Origin: an uncultured Asticcacaulis sp.
GTDB taxonomy: Bacteria; Pseudomonadota; Alphaproteobacteria; Caulobacterales; Caulobacteraceae
Assembly (NCBI GenBank): GCA_946480525.1
Contig: CAMLLA010000184.1
Location: 1-8,017, forward strand
Direction: 5' to 3'
DNA length: 8,017 nt
Shown here: in pieces, positions 1-5,599 of the stretch
Position numbering within the stretch: position 1 is the first letter of the stretch
Layout: each line of letters starts with the position of its first letter
Notes under the pieces: generated by a model
What the model saw: only the letters and a program-made list of their open reading frames with translations
Told to the model about the DNA's origin: nothing
Databases searched by the model: none
Made by a program: the position numbers and the translations under genes

Positions 1-951
1 TACCTGGAAGACCGGAAACTTTTCGACGCTGTTATAATAACCAGTGTGGTCGCCGTAGGGGCCTTCGTCGGCGTAGTCGTCGAGCAGGACATGGCCTTCA
101 AGAATGATTTCGGCATGGGCCGGCACCAGCAGAGGCACCGTCTTGGCCTCGACCAGCTCGGCCTTCTGGCCACGCAGAAGGCCGGCGAACTGGTATTCCG
201 ACAGGGTGTCGGGCACAGGCGTTACCGCCGCCAGGATCAGGCCCGGATCGGCGCCCAGGACGGCCGCGGCGGGCAGGGGCTCTCTCTTGCCGCCGGCTTT
301 CCAGCGGCGGTGGTGCTGGGCGCCGCCGCGATGGGCCAGCCAGCGCATTATCGTCTTGTCCTTGCCCAGCACCTGCATGCGGTAGATGCCTAGATTGTAG
401 TCGTCCTCGCGCGAATCGGACGGCCCCTTGGTGACGATCAGCGGCCAGGTGATCAGCGGCGCCGGCTCGCCCGGCCAACAGCCCTGGATGGGAAGTTTGG
501 TTAAATCGATATCTTCGCCTTTCAGGACAACCTCCTGAACCGGCGCGGATTTTACCGTTTTGGGACGCATGCCCATGACCGTCTTGGCCAGGGGCAGAAG
601 TTCCAGTGCGTCTTTGAAACCGCGTGGCGGCTCTGGCTGGCGCAGGAAGGCGAGCAGTTCGCCGACTTCGCGCAGGTCGGACGGTTCGCTCCGTTCCTTG
701 TTGTCGAGCGTCACCCCCATGGCGACGCGTTTGACGTTGCCGAACAGGTTGACCAGAACTGGCATGGATGACTTCGAGCCATCGGGCATCAGGACGTTTT
801 CAAACAACACCGCCGGGCCTTTTTCAGCCAGGAGGCGGGTTTGGATCTCGGTCATTTCCAGATGCGTCGATACCGGCGCCGATACACGTACCAGTTCGCC
901 GGCGGCTTCCAGCTTGGCAATAAAGTCTCTGAGCGATTTGTAGGCTGCCAT
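1..951 (-). CDS. ubiD: UbiD family 4-hydroxy-3-polyprenylbenzoate decarboxylase, 3' part missing
   Basis: Decarboxylates 3-polyprenyl-4-hydroxybenzoate in ubiquinone synthesis, using prenylated FMN made by UbiX (no ubiX in this window). I translated 317 codons from the ATG at 951 to the left edge; the family is usually near 490-500 residues, so about a third is cut off by the window. Visible signatures: NLGIYRMQV (residues 186-194, with the metal/cofactor Asn186 and Arg191), HRGGAQHH (207-214), [20 protein letters not shown] (285-304). Glu296 and Asp301 with Arg191 match the Arg-Glu-Asp/Glu catalytic triad of the family. The N-terminus [20 protein letters not shown] is typical. Start context is purine rich (GCGAGAAAAA) without a strong Shine-Dalgarno. 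A UbiD-like decarboxylase of another aromatic acid is possible, but ubiA lies about 4.6 kb away and the GDHTGYYN block fits true UbiD. Confidence 0.94.
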   Translation of the reverse strand, partial: MAAYKSLRDFIAKLEAAGELVRVSAPVSTHLEMTEIQTRLLAEKGPAVLFENVLMPDGSKSSMPVLVNLFGNVKRVAMGVTLDNKERSEPSDLREVGELLAFLRQPEPPRGFKDALELLPLAKTVMGMRPKTVKSAPVQEVVLKGEDIDLTKLPIQGCWPGEPAPLITWPLIVTKGPSDSREDDYNLGIYRMQVLGKDKTIMRWLAHRGGAQHHRRWKAGGKREPLPAAAVLGADPGLILAAVTPVPDTLSEYQFAGLLRGQKAELVEAKTVPLLVPAHAEIILEGHVLLDDYADEGPYGDHTGYYNSVEKFPVFQV

Positions 952-981
952 TTTTTCTCGCTTAAGCGCCGCGGGCTCGCC

Positions 982-1011
982 GCAGGGGCGGCGGCGGGCG
1001 GTCGCCCCTGC
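982..1011. repeat. GC-rich inverted repeat upstream of ubiD
   Basis: Perfect 9-bp arms, GCAGGGGCG (982-990) and CGCCCCTGC (1003-1011), enclose a 12-nt loop. The element abuts a second hairpin (1011-1028) and lies between topAI and ubiD, 31 bp before the ubiD start. No U-tract follows on the minus strand, so it is not a classical intrinsic terminator; it could be a REP-like element, a 5' leader structure of ubiD, or part of a Rho-type end for topAI. Confidence 0.6.
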
Positions 1012-1028
1012 CACGGGCAAGCCCGTGG
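1011..1028. repeat. Compact hairpin CCACGGG-CAAG-CCCGTGG
   Basis: Perfect 7-bp arms at 1011-1017 and 1022-1028 with a CAAG loop. On the plus strand it is followed by AATGTTTTC, a weak T-rich tail, but no plus-strand gene ends here. It shares base 1011 with the preceding inverted repeat, so the two form a tandem pair like REP/BIME-type intergenic elements. Its function is not visible from this sequence. Confidence 0.6.
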
Positions 1029-1079
1029 AATGTTTTCGTCTGGCCGCTGACATAGGCGGGTTTGGCAGCCAAGGCAATT

Positions 1080-1105
1080 GGGCCGATCGCCGCAGCGACC
1101 GGCCC
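1080..1105 (-). terminator. Stem-loop just after topAI, probable 3' end hairpin
   Basis: Arms GGGCCG/CGGCCC, one A-C mismatch, then TCGC/GCGA around a CGCA loop: 10 pairs in 26 nt, starting 7 nt beyond the topAI stop codon. In the minus-strand transcript it is followed by AAUUGCC, not a U-run, so it would act as a stability hairpin or in factor-dependent termination rather than as a strong intrinsic terminator. Confidence 0.5.
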
Positions 1106-1112
1106 GGAACGC

Positions 1113-1367
1113 CTACCTGTTGTCGGGTTGCGACCGCACGCTTTGGCGGCCGAGATAGGTTATGCGATAGGGGGCGCCGTCCTGGGATCCAATCAGGCGC
1201 CGGTTCTTCAGCTTCCTGAAGACGGCCAGGGTGCAATCGGCCAACAGGTGGCCGTCGCGGGTGAAGCAATCGACAGCGATGATGCGGCCATCGTGGCGTT
1301 CAAGGCGGATGAGGCCGCCCTGCGCCAGAACGTGCAGCACACGCTGCTCCGCACGGGAGATATTCAT
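1113..1367 (-). CDS. topAI: TopAI/YjhX family protein (topoisomerase I inhibitor toxin family)
   Basis: An 84-residue protein closely resembling Escherichia coli YjhX (85 aa), renamed TopAI because it binds and inhibits DNA topoisomerase I. Family signatures are almost continuous: [18 protein letters not shown] at the N-terminus, [20 protein letters not shown] (31-50), KLKNRRLI (52-59), GAPYRIT (64-70) and the C-terminal RSQPDNR. The frame stays open upstream to a TTG at 1469, but the family N-terminus and length fix the start at the ATG at 1367; GGA lies 7 nt upstream. In E. coli the partner is the acetyltransferase-like antitoxin YjhQ. No such gene is present on either side, so this copy is orphan within the window. 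The leader is long and structured (see separate entries). Toxin activity here is inferred from family, not shown. Confidence 0.9.
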   Translation of the reverse strand: MNISRAEQRVLHVLAQGGLIRLERHDGRIIAVDCFTRDGHLLADCTLAVFRKLKNRRLIGSQDGAPYRITYLGRQSVRSQPDNR

Positions 1368-1401
1368 GGAAATGTCCGGGATATGAAACCACGACAAACC
1401 G

Positions 1402-1423
1402 CGCCGCGACCAGGTCAGCGGCG
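1402..1423 (-). repeat. Leader hairpin 2 upstream of topAI
   Basis: CGCCGC (1402-1407) pairs with GCGGCG (1418-1423). The inner GAC/GTC (1408-1410, 1414-1416) can extend it to 9 pairs with one bulged A and a CAG or slightly wider loop. It lies 35 nt before the topAI start codon, between leader hairpin 1 and the ribosome-binding region. Confidence 0.5.
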
Positions 1424-1433
1424 GGTGGTTCAA

Positions 1434-1451
1434 GGTCTCGGTGGCGAGACC
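1434..1451 (-). repeat. Leader hairpin 1 upstream of topAI
   Basis: Perfect 7-bp arms GGTCTCG (1434-1440) and CGAGACC (1445-1451) with a 4-nt loop. In the minus-strand RNA it begins one base after the stop codon of a 10-codon upstream ORF (1453-1485), so a ribosome terminating there would be expected to melt or block it. This placement is why I read it as possibly regulatory. Confidence 0.55.
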
Positions 1452-1452
1452 A

Positions 1453-1485
1453 TCAGAGGCGTCGCACAATCTCAGGCATAGGCAT
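1453..1485 (-). CDS. Possible 10-codon upstream ORF in the topAI leader
   Basis: ATG at 1485 encodes [10 protein letters not shown] and stops with TGA at 1455-1453. An AGG lies directly before the ATG, too close to act as a good Shine-Dalgarno; the internal ATG (third codon) has no clear site either. It sits between the terminator-like hairpin and leader hairpin 1. The E. coli topAI leader is reported to carry a regulatory leader peptide (ToiL), longer than this one, which makes a short ORF here worth noting. Chance occurrence is quite possible. Confidence 0.25.
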   Translation of the reverse strand: MPMPEIVRRL

Positions 1486-1489
1486 TCCT

Positions 1490-1511
1490 AAAAACGCCGG
1501 AAAGCCCGGCG
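1490..1511 (-). terminator. Intrinsic terminator reading leftward
   Basis: In the minus-strand direction: CGCCGG, loop GCTTT, CCGGCG, then TTTTT. A 6-bp all-GC stem followed directly by five T is a textbook intrinsic terminator. No minus-strand gene ends just before it: the neighbour upstream in that direction is the plus-strand SDR gene. It could stop antisense read-through from the convergent Sel1-gene operon, shielding topAI, or it could attenuate a transcript starting near 1515. Confidence 0.7.
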
Positions 1512-1521
1512 CGTATCCCGC

Positions 1522-1549
1522 TACCTACGCCTGTTTTTTCCACTGTCAA
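1522..1549 (-). promoter_or_regulatory. Candidate sigma-70-type promoter toward topAI
   Basis: A perfect -35 TTGACA (minus strand, 1549-1544) is followed after 16 nt by TAGGTA (1527-1522), a poor -10. Transcription would begin near 1515, directly ahead of the terminator-like hairpin. The -10 match is weak, so this is a suggestion only. Confidence 0.3.
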
Positions 1550-1555
1550 GCTGTT

Positions 1556-1559
1556 AGGA
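1556..1559 (+). promoter_or_regulatory. Ribosome binding site of the SDR gene
   Basis: AGGA with an 8-nt spacer to the ATG at 1568; this supports that start codon. Confidence 0.6.
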
Positions 1560-1567
1560 CTTGGCGA

Positions 1568-2467
1568 ATGGAATCGCAGGACAACGCATTGTTGGTCATT
1601 GGCGCCCGGTCGCTTATCGGGCGCCGGCTGAGAGATATTGCTGGCCGCTGGCCGGGAGCGGTTCGTTTCACGTCACGCAGGGCGATCGATGATCAATCAT
1701 TGATTTTGGATTTTGAGGCACCGGAAGACTTCGATCCGGGTATGGATTTCTCCACGGTTATTGTCTGCACGCCGATCTGGTTGCTCGATGACGGGCTGTT
1801 ACGCCGCCTGGTTCGCCTCGGCATGAGGCGTCTTGTCGCCTTCTCTTCAACCAGTCTTTTCACCAAGGGCAATTCCGAAACAGACGAAGAGCGCGACGTC
1901 GTTCAAAAGTTGGCCACGGGTGAAAAGTCAATCATTGAGTTTTGCGAGAGGCGTAGCGTGGCCTGGACGATATTACGTCCGACCTTGATTTATGACGAAG
2001 GCCGAGACGAGAACGTCACGCGTATGGCGGCGATGATCCGCAAGCTTGGTTTCTTTCCAGTCTGTGCGCCGGCCAACGGATTGCGGCAGCCGGTCCATGC
2101 CCGCGATCTGGCGGTGGCGGCGCTTGTCGTTGCCGTGACGCCCGGTACGGAAAACAAGGCCTACAATGTACCGGGAGGCGAATACCTGACCTATCGTGCC
2201 ATGGCTGAACGCCTCTTCACAGCACTGGGGCGCAAGCCGCTGATTGTCGATGTGCCGGAATGGGTATGGCGCATCGGCTTTGCCGTGCTGGACTTCATAC
2301 AGCCAGGCAAGAAGCTGAAGCGCAACATCGGCATGGTCACACGCATGAACCAAGACCTGTGGTTCGACGTGAAGCCGGCCGTTGAGGACTTCGGCTATGC
2401 GCCGCAGGGCTTCATGCCGGAGTTCAGCGATACAGATTCGGATCGGGAAGCTTCCAGCGCGCCGTGA
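1568..2467 (+). CDS. NAD(P)-binding extended SDR-like protein (epimerase/dehydratase type), atypical active site
   Basis: A 299-residue protein with the layout of extended short-chain dehydrogenases: N-terminal beta strand and nucleotide-binding turn ALLVIGARSLIG (7-18), a beta-4 strand VIVCTP (64-69), FSSTSLF (92-98) where the catalytic Ser/Thr lies, ILRPTLIY (135-142), and QPVHARDLAVAAL (174-186), the typical C-lobe P-V-H-x-x-D motif. Two departures: the middle Gly of GxxGxxG is Ser15, and the YxxxK catalytic pair is represented only by Lys120, with Ala where Tyr is expected (AxxxK, 116-120). It may therefore bind nucleotide without classical oxidoreductase activity, as in NDUFA9-type or NmrA-type members. 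Start supported by AGGA. The 3' end overlaps the convergent Sel1 gene by 44 bp. Substrate unknown. Confidence 0.85.
   Translation: MESQDNALLVIGARSLIGRRLRDIAGRWPGAVRFTSRRAIDDQSLILDFEAPEDFDPGMDFSTVIVCTPIWLLDDGLLRRLVRLGMRRLVAFSSTSLFTKGNSETDEERDVVQKLATGEKSIIEFCERRSVAWTILRPTLIYDEGRDENVTRMAAMIRKLGFFPVCAPANGLRQPVHARDLAVAALVVAVTPGTENKAYNVPGGEYLTYRAMAERLFTALGRKPLIVDVPEWVWRIGFAVLDFIQPGKKLKRNIGMVTRMNQDLWFDVKPAVEDFGYAPQGFMPEFSDTDSDREASSAP
1601..1625 (+). repeat. Strong stem-loop in the early SDR coding sequence
   Basis: Perfect 8-bp arms GGCGCCCG (1601-1608) and CGGGCGCC (1618-1625) with a 9-nt loop, covering codons 12-20, which encode the nucleotide-binding turn. The stem is all G/C and begins 33 nt after the start codon. 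It may simply result from GC-rich codons for G-A-R and G-R-R. Confidence 0.5.
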
Positions 2468-3659
2468 CCTGTAATACCTTTCCGGCATAGCGTCCGGTCC
2501 AGGCGCTTTTATTGCCGGAGTTTTGCAGGGCGTCCATCATGCGGAGGATAGATGCTCCGAAGCCATAGCCTGGCGGGCTTTCATCAACAACGATGCAGTC
2601 CTTGAAGGTGCCATCGCTCTTGATACGGCATTCGGCGGTTGCCGTGCCCGGCATCTCTGCCTCCTGGGCCTTCATCGGATAGATGTCGAGCGACATCTGG
2701 CGGACGTAACCGGACAGGTCGAGCGTGGTAAAGCGCGGGTCGTGGCTGACTACGGCGTAAAGAATAAGGCCGGACGGAATAGTGTCCGGTGTAATGATGG
2801 CGTTGACGATCCGGGTCCGCGACACGTCGGGATGGTTGGTGAACCACTCGGCCGCTTCGACATTGCCATGACGCGCCAGGATTTCATAAAGCCGCGCCGC
2901 TTCGTTGAGATCGGCCTCCGTGCCGAGCCCGGATTCATACTGCCTGGCCATGGCGAGGATGGAGGCAGTGGAGCCGAACCGCGCGGCCTGCCTGTGCCAG
3001 GCAAAGGCCCTGGCGTGATCCTGGGGTACGACGCTGCCTTCGGAATAGATCTGGGCCAGACGGGTTATCGATGGCAGGCTGCCCTTGGCGGCGGCGCGCT
3101 GCAGGAACTGGATGCCAAGCGCGGTGTCCCGGCTCGCTCCCCGGCCGTCGAGGAGGGCGGTGCCAAGGGCATGATTGGCCTCGGTGCTGCCTTGCGCGGA
3201 GGCCTTCTGGCAGTAGGGAAACGCCTGCGTCCAGTCTTCAGCGGAACTGTCCGGCCGCGTCTTGGACAGGCAGACATGCTCCTGAACCGCCGGCAGACCA
3301 AGGTCGCTGGCCCTTTGGTAGAAGGTCATGGCCAGGCTTGCGTCCTTTGGCACGCCTTTGCCGTCGTCATAAACCCTGGCAAGGTCGAAGGCCGCGCCGC
3401 CACTGCCGCCTTCGGCCGCCTTGGTCAGCCACTCGACACCCTTGGCGGCGTCGATGGTCTGCCCGTAGGTGCCGTAAAGCCAGGCGTGGCCATAGGCGTA
3501 CTGGCTTGAGACATCGCCTTTCTCGGCCTTCCCCTTGATAACAGCCAGGGCCTGAGGATCCGGGCGCAGGGCGGAGTCCGCCGGCGCGGCCACGGTCAGG
3601 GACGGCAGGCAGGCGAGGGCGCCAGCAACAAGAAGCGGGACAAACGGCTTAAAAGGCAT
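2424..3659 (-). CDS. Secreted Sel1-repeat protein with TonB-C-like C-terminal domain
   Basis: A 411-residue protein. A signal peptide covers about residues 1-25 (MPFK, hydrophobic FVPLLVAGALACLPSLTVAA, cleavage likely before PADS). Sel1-like helical repeats follow at roughly 50-84, 86-120, 160-194, 196-228 and 232-266 (for example AAEGGSGGAAFDLARVYDDG and AAAKGSLPSITRLAQIYSEG). The C-terminal region (about 335-405) resembles a TonB C-terminal domain: AECRIKSDGTFKDCIVVDE with Cys344 and Cys355, then SPPGYGFGAS. Sel1 repeats are protein-interaction scaffolds; a periplasmic envelope role is inferred. I chose the ATG at 3659; an in-frame TTG at 3671 would add four residues. It follows the VOC gene after 14 nt, so it is probably the last gene of that operon, and it overlaps the convergent SDR gene by 44 bp. 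Confidence 0.88.
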   Translation of the reverse strand: MPFKPFVPLLVAGALACLPSLTVAAPADSALRPDPQALAVIKGKAEKGDVSSQYAYGHAWLYGTYGQTIDAAKGVEWLTKAAEGGSGGAAFDLARVYDDGKGVPKDASLAMTFYQRASDLGLPAVQEHVCLSKTRPDSSAEDWTQAFPYCQKASAQGSTEANHALGTALLDGRGASRDTALGIQFLQRAAAKGSLPSITRLAQIYSEGSVVPQDHARAFAWHRQAARFGSTASILAMARQYESGLGTEADLNEAARLYEILARHGNVEAAEWFTNHPDVSRTRIVNAIITPDTIPSGLILYAVVSHDPRFTTLDLSGYVRQMSLDIYPMKAQEAEMPGTATAECRIKSDGTFKDCIVVDESPPGYGFGASILRMMDALQNSGNKSAWTGRYAGKVLQVTARWKLPDPNLYR

Positions 3660-3673
3660 TCGGGTTCGCAAGG

Positions 3674-4015
3674 CTACTTATCCGACCATACCGCCAGTTC
3701 ATTGCCGGCAGGGTCCGTAAAGTGAAAACGGCGTCCGCCGGGAAAGTCAAATATATTGCGTGTAATCTTGCCGCCACTGGCGGTTACGGACTGAAGCGAG
3801 CCTTCGAGATCGCTGCTGTAAAGCACGACCAGGGGCTTGACCGGCGTGTTGGACGCGAAGAAGCCCCCGTCCAGTCCGGCATTGGTCGGACAGGTATAGT
3901 CAGGGCCGTAGTCAGTGAACTCCCAGCCGAAGGCCTTGCTATAAAAGGCGCGCGCATTGGTTAGATTGTCTGCTGAAAATTCAACATAATCAATCGAATG
4001 GTGGGCTTTGCTCAT
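3674..4015 (-). CDS. VOC-fold (glyoxalase/bleomycin-resistance-like) protein
   Basis: A 113-residue single-domain VOC protein. Signatures: IDYVEFSADNLTNARAFYSK (8-27), AFGWEFTDYGPDY (28-40), GLDGGFF (47-53) and GGRRFHFTDPAGNELAVWS (93-111). Against glyoxalase I by eye, the first metal-ligand position is Tyr10 and the later Glu position is Ala108, so a classical metal site is not evident; this subgroup is of unknown function and may be a binding protein. The start ATG overlaps the stop of the upstream methyltransferase gene (ATGA at 4015-4012), suggesting translational coupling. The Sel1 gene follows after 14 nt. Confidence 0.9.
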   Translation of the reverse strand: MSKAHHSIDYVEFSADNLTNARAFYSKAFGWEFTDYGPDYTCPTNAGLDGGFFASNTPVKPLVVLYSSDLEGSLQSVTASGGKITRNIFDFPGGRRFHFTDPAGNELAVWSDK

Positions 4016-4680
4016 GTTTCCAGTTTCCAGACCGCCGCCGGCTTTGAGGCTTGATCCTCAATATCGGCGGTGGTGGTGATGTCGTAGTCGGCGCAGCGCC
4101 TCAAACCGTCTTTGGGGAAGTAGCTGCGGTGCGGATCGCCGATATAGACGGAGCATTTCGCGCCAAGGCGGCGAAAAAATGTCAGCATGGCGTCAGCCAT
4201 CGGCTTTTCGTAGCAGATGTCGCCCGCCAGGAAGACGTCCGCTTCGGGCGGCGGGCCGCTGAGGAGGTCGCCACCGCGAAATGTAACGTCAACAGCGTTC
4301 AGTTCGGCATTGAGCGCGACGGCGGCTTCGCAATAGGGATCGATATCGTTCGCCATTACGTGCGCGGCGCCTGCGCGGGCCGCGGCAATACCGACGAGGC
4401 CTGAGCCGCAGGCTATGTCGACCACCCGCTTGCCGGCGACGATTGCGGGATTGTCCAGTATGTATCGGGCAAGAGCCTGCCCTCCGGCCCATGGAAAAGC
4501 CCAGAAGGGTGGCGCAAGACGCTCGCGCGCCATATCCTCTTCGGTCATCAGCCATAAGGGCGTGACTTCGCTGGCCTGGTAAAGGCGAAGTGGCAGACCG
4601 GGTACGTCCAGGACGGAGGTCTGCGCCCTTATGAAGGCCTGGCGTGCGGCGATAGACGGCCTGTCGAGACCGGCGCTCAT
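4012..4680 (-). CDS. Class I SAM-dependent methyltransferase, METTL20/PrmA-like
   Basis: A 222-residue Rossmann-type methyltransferase. PPFWAFPWAGGQALARYILD (57-76) is the N-terminal family block; motif I is VVDIACGSGLVG (86-97); the acidic ribose-binding loop is ANDIDP (110-115); and GDICYE (153-158) carries a D-x-x-Y motif (154-157), as in protein-lysine methyltransferases of the METTL family 16 group. Bacterial relatives include the Agrobacterium METTL20 homologue, which methylates the electron-transfer flavoprotein beta subunit, and ribosomal protein L11 methyltransferase PrmA. Electron-transfer flavoprotein is the likelier substrate but unproven here. The ATG overlaps the stop of the upstream lipoprotein gene (ATGA, 4680-4677), and its own stop overlaps the VOC start. 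Confidence 0.88.
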   Translation of the reverse strand: MSAGLDRPSIAARQAFIRAQTSVLDVPGLPLRLYQASEVTPLWLMTEEDMARERLAPPFWAFPWAGGQALARYILDNPAIVAGKRVVDIACGSGLVGIAAARAGAAHVMANDIDPYCEAAVALNAELNAVDVTFRGGDLLSGPPPEADVFLAGDICYEKPMADAMLTFFRRLGAKCSVYIGDPHRSYFPKDGLRRCADYDITTTADIEDQASKPAAVWKLET

Positions 4681-5504
4681 TCCTCGGAGGCGGAATCTGA
4701 CGCAGCCGGGGGGGCTTCCCTGGCGGCGTCGCCGGCGAACTGGTCTGCGAATTCGGGATTCAATTGCGCCCGCACGACGTTTTGCGGAATGCGGATGACG
4801 TACGGGCCTTCGGCATAGGGGGCGACGTCGTAGGGGGCGAAGAGGACGTCGATCGCGCCGAACTTGCCGGTCACCGTCGACGGGATAAGAATCAGACGGC
4901 TGTCGGCCAGCTTCGGGCAGGCAAAGCCGGACGCGGCCTGGGTCGTCGGTTCACCGGTGCGTTTCGAGCGTTCGATCTCAATCTGCTGGCAAACATAGGC
5001 GTTGGCCGCCGTCATGTCGGCGCCGGTGGTGAAGAGCTTTGCCGTGTTGATCAGTTCTTTGGCCGACTTGTCCCATAACAGCGCCTCGAAAGTGCTGTTG
5101 GGATGGGCGCCACCCTGGAAGTCTTCCTCTTCGGCGTAGAGCGACAGCAGGCGCGGATTCTGGGCGGCGATCTTCCAGTTGATCGAATGAAAATAACTTG
5201 GAACCTCTATGCCTTCGGCCGACTGTTCGGTGCGCGCCGTGTGCGCCGTCGCTATGAACTCCTTCAGCTTGCGCTCACCGCTGGTATAGAGCTGGGTATG
5301 CAGTTCCGGATGTGAACGAATCGCCTCGGGCAGCGTAAGGCGGACTTCGGCGTCGGCGTCGGCCTTGGCGAAGCCCAGCGGCGCGACCGTCAGCGGCTTG
5401 TCGCTTCCGGTCTTCTCGTCCCTGGGTTTGTCGCCGCATGCGGCCAGACCCGAAAGGACAAGTACCGCAAGCGAAAGGCGTGCAATCGTCAGTCGATTCC
5501 CCAT
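4677..5504 (-). CDS. DUF3298-like (RsiV C-domain type) lipoprotein
   Basis: A 275-residue predicted lipoprotein. The N-terminus MGNRLTIARLSLAVLVLSGL leads to lipobox LAAC with Cys23. Residues after Cys are Gly-Asp, with no Asp at +2, so outer-membrane sorting is expected. The mature part has the DUF3298 pattern: INWKIAAQNPRLLSLYAEEE (108-127), the hallmark GGAHPNS (131-137), and VLFAPYDVAPYAEGPYVIRI (220-239). Cys172 and Cys196 might form a disulfide. The frame stays open upstream to 6176, inside ubiA, but the lipoprotein signal and a GGGAG site 7 nt upstream fix the start at 5504. First gene of the four-gene cluster; its stop overlaps the methyltransferase start. Function unknown; relatives include lysozyme-binding RsiV-type domains. 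Confidence 0.88.
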   Translation of the reverse strand: MGNRLTIARLSLAVLVLSGLAACGDKPRDEKTGSDKPLTVAPLGFAKADADAEVRLTLPEAIRSHPELHTQLYTSGERKLKEFIATAHTARTEQSAEGIEVPSYFHSINWKIAAQNPRLLSLYAEEEDFQGGAHPNSTFEALLWDKSAKELINTAKLFTTGADMTAANAYVCQQIEIERSKRTGEPTTQAASGFACPKLADSRLILIPSTVTGKFGAIDVLFAPYDVAPYAEGPYVIRIPQNVVRAQLNPEFADQFAGDAAREAPPAASDSASEE

Positions 5505-5553
5505 GTCACGTCTCCCGGTCGGTTGTCGTCGCAGCGGAGATTCCGCCTGACTC
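5495..5553. promoter_or_regulatory. Cluster of three GANTC sites before the lipoprotein operon
   Basis: GATTC at 5495-5499, GATTC at 5539-5543 and GACTC at 5549-5553 lie around the lipoprotein start and in the 95-bp gap after ubiA. GANTC is the target of the cell-cycle methylase CcrM in many alphaproteobacteria. The sites are certain; a regulatory role is an inference. The middle one overlaps a small stem GCGGA/TCCGC (5534-5546). Confidence 0.35.
5512..5516 (-). promoter_or_regulatory. Ribosome binding site deciding the lipoprotein start
   Basis: GGGAG with a 7-nt spacer to the ATG at 5504. This selects the 275-residue lipoprotein over a much longer in-frame extension that would run back through ubiA. 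Confidence 0.7.
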
Positions 5554-5599
5554 CTTGTTATTTGTCCATCGTACTGCGCGAAAACGCCTGTGAACGCTT

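Noticed and set aside
1368..1469. 34-residue N-terminal extension of TopAI from a TTG at 1469
   Set aside because: Family members begin at the MN(I/L)SR motif and are about 85 residues long; the extension overlaps the structured leader.
2465..2520. Possible bidirectional terminator at the convergent junction
   Set aside because: Only a 4-bp CCGG/CCGG pairing is found, with no T-run next to it, and it lies inside Sel1 coding sequence.
2523..3509. Long plus-strand open frame (328 codons) opposite the Sel1 gene
   Set aside because: The minus frame has clear Sel1 repeats, a signal peptide and a TonB-C-like domain; the plus frame shows only Arg/Gly-rich low-complexity sequence typical of a GC-rich antisense frame.
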